Source: Gelatoporia subvermispora B (Eukaryota > Basidiomycota > Agaricomycetes > Polyporales > Gelatoporiaceae). Taken from it: a stretch of DNA of 64,000 nt. Shown piece after piece: positions 59,434-64,000 of the stretch (the first letter of the stretch is position 1; the number at the start of each line of letters is the position of its first letter). The stretch is taken from positions 1,536,693 through 1,600,692 of the forward strand of contig KB445795.1 in NCBI GenBank assembly GCA_000320605.2, in the 5' to 3' direction. The notes under the pieces were generated by a model, which was given only the letters and a program-made list of their open reading frames with translations, did not search any database and was not told the origin of the DNA. The position numbers and the translations under genes were made by a program.

Positions 59434-60630
59434 TCACAGACTTTGGGTCGTCCTGCGCTTGGTCTGGCTGGGTTCTTTTCCACCTGCTGTGACAAAAACT
59501 CCGGTCAGCGTGGTGTGCCGCTGCAACTTTCTACTCTCCTCGCGTTCATTGAGGTCGGGAAAGGAGCTTCGTACAAAGTGATCCAGCTGCGGCCAGATCT
59601 CATCCGACGTCACACCACTTAAAGTGACCACCTTCATCTGGTCAGAACGACGCGAGTTGAAGTAGGAGAGTAGTGGCGCAGTGGCGGCGTAAAATTTCTC
59701 GAGACGCCGTGCAAAGACCTCCTGTAAAGGGGGAGTAAACAAAGAATATCGTCTCGGCTTGGGGCGTCATTCTGCTCACCGGATTATCATCTGGACGCTT
59801 CGTAAGAGGTTCGCCAGTCTCATCGTCCTGGCCAGCTATCTGAGGCGGGTTGTACGATAGGTTGTAAACGCGGCCGGAAGGGAGGTGAACCCAACGGTCT
59901 GCGATCCGGGATAGAATGACCTCATCCGGGACTTCAAGGTTTACAATAAGACTCAATGGTGTGCCTTGTTGCCTGCGAGTTCACCGAAAGCCGGTCAATA
60001 ACGAGAGGCTCGCGTAGATGGAAAACGACGTCATACCGCAGATGCTCATCGAACATTTTACCCTGGCCTAGCGTCCGGGGAAAACCATCCAGAATCCAGT
60101 GCTGGCCAATACGGAAGCGAATAAGCCAAAGACGTCAGGGCACAGTTTCGGTGATCCCACCTTGTTCCTGAGAAGATCCAACCTGCTCGCAACAACTTTA
60201 AGCATAATGTCATCTGGGAGGAGGCCTCCGGTAGCCACGATCTCTTCCGCCAGACGTCCGACTTCGGTTCTGGACAACACCAAGTGAGCTTGGATTGGGT
60301 CACCGCGTATGCTCAAAATCACAAGTATACTCACTTTTCAGCGATATGCTGGCGCAACATATCTCCCGTCGACAGCGATAATATGTCATACTTTTTCACA
60401 AGTCGTGCCGACAATGTGCCCTTGCCTGCCCCAGGCTTCCCGAACATCAACATGCGCAACACCTTAGGATCCTCGCCATCTTTAGAAGGCCCCTTGGCGA
60501 GTGGTCCAGCAGATAAGGCGTTCAAAGAAAGCGGCAGAGCCCGATAAACCGGAGCAGAGTGTCCGAAGTGTCTTGACCGCGTCCGCGAATGTCTCTGAAC
60601 AGGACGGACGACAAAAGCCGAAGCAGACAT
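59434..60630 (-). CDS. ADK2: Mitochondrial GTP:AMP phosphotransferase (adenylate kinase 3 type)
   Basis: A multi-exon gene. The N-terminus [20 protein letters not shown] is Arg-rich without acids, like a mitochondrial presequence. The P-loop is GKPGAGKGT, followed by [11 protein letters not shown], the NMP-binding segment with [18 protein letters not shown], and DGFPRT. The LID region reads [19 protein letters not shown] with no zinc cysteines, typical of eukaryotic GTP:AMP enzymes; after [15 protein letters not shown] the last exon continues with [18 protein letters not shown]. The C-terminal 50 residues after [10 protein letters not shown] extend beyond the usual end. An in-frame ATG also exists at 60708; I prefer 60630 because the presequence starts there. 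Confidence 0.92.
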
Positions 60631-61574
60631 AGGCGTCGGGATAAGTTCCTGGCACGAGCTGTGTGTGCTCGGGCTAAATATTCCTGCTCCCAAATCGTCC
60701 CACTTCACGCGTGCGTATCAGCCCAACCGCGAGACACGAGCAGAGTCGGTCTACACACCGTGGAGAAAAGGTCTGGCAGTCAACCGCGGGTCGAAGGGGG
60801 TAGAAGGATAGCAAGCACTGCTTGTGTATGTAGTCTCAGGCGTTGGCCCTAGCCCTGGCCGAGACTGGGCATGGTCCCGCCTGGTGCCGCCCCCAAACGT
60901 ATGTTTCGACTGAGACGCGCACGATCACGCGCTTAGTGCAGCTTACATCGCCACCGTACTCGCCCCACGCCCTCTTACTATTATCCCTCCTAACTCCGCG
61001 AATCGCATGTCTGACCTTCGCCTCCTTAGTTCCGTGCCGTGCAACCGTTTGTATTCAGGAGGTCCGTAGAACGGTGACAGTATATCAAAGACCCCGAATA
61101 ATTTGTAGAACAACGCCTGAGCTTATGCTCGAATCGTCCGTCCGTTCTCATGCCCGCTTCCACTCTATTTGCAGCGTTAATATATTCCACCGGCTCGAAC
61201 GCGTGGTGCTGGCTTAGCGCTATCCCCGGTCATTGAAGTGGAACTAATTCCGCATTGCGGGCGTAGAAAATGTCGTTAAACTTTGGGGACAGCGCCCACG
61301 GACAGGATATCGCGCCGTTCCGGTGGACATGTGTACCCCCTGATCCGCGATTCACTGAGATCCAGGTCCTGTCCAACTAAGAAGCGACCCTTTGTACCTG
61401 AACTCAAGCTTCCGCTGTCACGATCGAGTAGAACGCCCAATACATCCGATAGCGATAGAACAACTGCACAGTGATAAGACAACCAGGCATTATTAAGACT
61501 GCTGTGAACGGTGTATGCGACTCGGGAATAAGAACAAATTCTATGCTCGCCCCAACCATCTGCATGCCGTCGGT
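60631..61574. other. Intergenic, no gene recognised
   Basis: 944 bp between the adenylate kinase start and the stop of the transcription factor gene, both minus-strand. A plus-strand frame (60843-61217) lacks any domain or splice context. Confidence 0.45.
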
Positions 61575-64000
61575 TCACGGCCCGGGGTACTGATATTGAC
61601 TGTTTTGAGGAGGCAGGTTTTGTTGTGGACCGCCGCCGTGAGAGATAGACCCGACATCGCCTGAGCCTGCAGTGCGCTGGTATCCTGCTGCAACTTGAGG
61701 TGCAACCCGGGAAAAGAAATTGTCCCATTGACCTAAGTCGCTGCTTGTGAACTGGCAGAAGCGGCCGCTGAATTGAAGTACATACCCCAATCGAACATGC
61801 TTCCAGGAATGCCTTCCAAAAAACCGATGTCGGCCCTGGCAAACTGCTCTAGGGTGTTCGACGCCTGCGGGACGTCCAAGACGTTCAGGACTTGCACGTT
61901 CCCAGGCGTTGAGGACACCGCGTTGTCTAGTGCGGGGTTCATATTCGCATAGCTTCCTCCAAGCGGTGTGAAGTTCACCATGTTGGAACCTTGTTCAGTC
62001 GGGTGCTGCGGCTGTTGATGTTGTGGCTGTTGTGGCTGGCGGTCCTGGCGCTGCTGGCTGCCTCCTGCTTCGGTTTGTGAAGTCCAATGTGCGCCATAAT
62101 AGGGTCCGGCAGGTTTATGAGAAGGAAGAGACAACGACGCGCGGTCATTGTTTACGTTAACAGACGACGCCGCTGCGGCAGACGCCTCACCTTCTACCTC
62201 TTCATTCGGGCTGCTTATGATCGTTCCTTCTGGAAGGTCCTTGTCTACGCCTTCCGCTGTAGCTTTGCCGTACGCAACAAAGACCCCTCCCCCTGGCCTC
62301 GAGGGGTCTTTTTGGAAGACCAAACCACCGAGCGGCGGCTGTTGTTTGGGCTTCACCCCCCCGGTCGGATTGATCGCTGGAGGATCCGCCGGTTGCTGAG
62401 GACCCTGTGTAGCCTCATACAAGAGGGTGATTATCTCGGCTGTCTGTGAGGTTGTGTCAGCAAGCGAACTCCATCATTGTCTGCGACGCATGTCGACCGG
62501 CCTTTCGTCGTGCGGACATGTGTTCGGGCAAGAGTGACGCCTCCCACCCCCTGATACAGTCGCGAAGCTTCTTCAGTTTTCCTTGAGCCTCAGCATCCCT
62601 CCGTCGGGCCCATGTATGATACTAAGGTCGCAATTCAGTAATGCCCATGGGCATGAAGCGAGACATGGTCATAATACCCACCTGTACAAGTGCACATGAT
62701 GTGGCACAATAAGCCACCAAAAGCCAGACGTCATACATGCGCTCATTCGCGTCCAGCCAGTCGATTGCTTCGCCCGTCATATGGACTAAAGCTGTCCATT
62801 TCTCCACGGTGAGAGCGAATTTAAGGTGGGCGGGACACGAATATGATATTCGCATGAACACACGCCAGAACATCATATTGACGCACGCGTAAAGCAGGAA
62901 TAATAGGCCTAGAGGAAATTTCGTGAGAACATACAACTTCACAAGGAGAGTGTAGTATACCTGCTGTACGAGGAGTATTGGCACCTCGGAACTGCAGGCT
63001 TTCCGGGAGATTGTGGCGCCATGCCTCAAGGTCAGCTAGTAAAGTCTGCAATTCCCCGTCGGTTGTTACATCCAAACCAGCGGGACTAGTGGCGAACGTC
63101 AGTTGCAGACAGAAATCCATCGCTTTCGTGTGAGACGCACGTGTAGATGGTCTTCTGCACTCGTCCCAGAATCACGCTGAGCCTGACCATTTCATCCATA
63201 TATAGATCATCACGATCCCCGGATGAAGGGAGCCGCGCATCACAGTCCCGGACATCAATCATAAACGGGTGACCATACGTCAGACTGATCCTGGGACATC
63301 AGATGAATCAGAAACAGTCCATAACCGCGCGGTCCCACTTGGCGGATTGCAGGCCGCATCATTTCAAGGATTGCTACACACCAGCGGTCACAGATCACGC
63401 AAATACCCCATAGTCTCCGTCGAAGCTCGATTTTGTGCTTCACCGCCTCAGCACGATGCAGACCGAGGTCCTGAGCCTGCGAGCATACATGTCAGCATTC
63501 GGGGAATGTGACTGTTAGAGACACTCTAACCATGCGGATGGCACACCCTAAACGCAGCCACAGCGCGGAAAGCGCGCCGGCTACGTGTGTTGAATGGCAA
63601 TCGCCGACCATAGAGAGAATCAACAACGACTGCAAGTTGACAATCGATGCGGTCGATAGCACATCCTCTGCCTTGATGAGACCATTGACCGCATACCGGA
63701 TGGAGTCGAAAACATTTTGAGGCACTTCTCTCCGGGCAGCAGCTACGAGACACATTGAGTACAGCAGCATTGGCGGTGGCGGGCTGCTCTCCAGGAATTC
63801 GTCGCGCTTGACAACGGGGAGCATAGGCGCGACCTCCATAAAGTACGCGTTAACAAGTTTCTCCACGATGTCACGTTCTATGCGCAGATCCATGGGCTTT
63901 GGCATTGCAAGTTGTAGTTCGCCTTGCTGCGGCTCATGCACACGGATGATACCATCTCCACTCGTGCTGACGTCCCAGGCGTGATGGTATCGCAAGTCAT
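61575..64000 (-). CDS. Fungal-specific transcription factor (Zn2Cys6 class), N-terminus beyond window
   Basis: The gene runs off the window end, so the DNA-binding domain is not visible. The fungal transcription factor middle-homology domain is: DIVEKLVNAYFMEVAPMLPVVKRDEF at about 63800-63900, LLYSMCLVAAARREVP, LGCAIRMAQDLGLHR, ELRRRLWGICVICDRW, and AYGHPFMIDVRDCDARLP, split by short introns. The C-terminal part is Gln- and Pro-rich (62000-62100) and ends with MFDWGQWDNFFSRVAP and a Gln/Asn-rich tail after an intron at about 61744-61787. Hydrophobic/acidic motifs of the FDWGQWDNFF type often act in activation. The regulated pathway cannot be told from this part. The partner Zn2Cys6 motif is assumed, not seen. 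Confidence 0.88.

Overview
This is a contig window from a filamentous basidiomycete, most likely an Agaricomycete. Genes are dense (about one per 2 kb) and lie on both strands. Most are cut by many short GT-AG introns (roughly 41-80 bp), and the proteins they encode are standard fungal housekeeping families. There is one 541-base run of N. No virus, CRISPR array or bacterial operon is present. Exon models were joined by hand; where I list exons, the total is an exact multiple of three.

Layout. 1-8 kb: PalI/Rim9-like membrane protein (+), NOP2 rRNA methyltransferase (-), FUN14 mitochondrial protein (+), HEM13 coproporphyrinogen oxidase (+). 8-18 kb: three minus-strand four-helix membrane proteins with disordered tails, a voltage-gated proton channel (Hv1, +) between the first two, then an MFS transporter. 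18-21 kb: ALG3 and PIG-H, head to head, both acting on ER glycoconjugate assembly. 20.8-25.2 kb: one 12-exon minus-strand gene whose frame joins an ESCRT-associated IST1 domain to a TBC (RabGAP-like) domain and a long phosphosite-rich tail. 25.7-36.4 kb: a fourth tetraspan protein, a PP4 regulatory subunit 1 protein, aspartate aminotransferase and a tiny AN1 zinc finger. 37.7-50.1 kb: plasma-membrane syntaxin, ARG4, an AIG1/FAR-17a hydrolase, TRAPP-II subunit Trs130 and the WD40 protein CMR1.

50.15-56.5 kb is a different kind of DNA: no intact protein gene, two tRNA genes, a tRNA fragment, a minisatellite, the assembly gap, a 164-bp duplicate of part of the NTM1 gene, a phosphoserine aminotransferase pseudogene with an internal inversion, and a 627-bp element with 61-bp inverted ends. 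Beyond it lie CSM3/Swi3, NTM1, mitochondrial adenylate kinase and a fungal transcription factor cut off by the window end.

The most notable observation is the IST1-TBC fusion, whose TBC part appears to lack both catalytic finger residues. Second is the family of four tetraspan genes around a proton channel, which fall into two subfamilies with conserved exon sizes. Several genes share a theme of membrane traffic (IST1-TBC, syntaxin, TRAPP-II, ALG3, PIG-H), but nothing shows that they are co-regulated.
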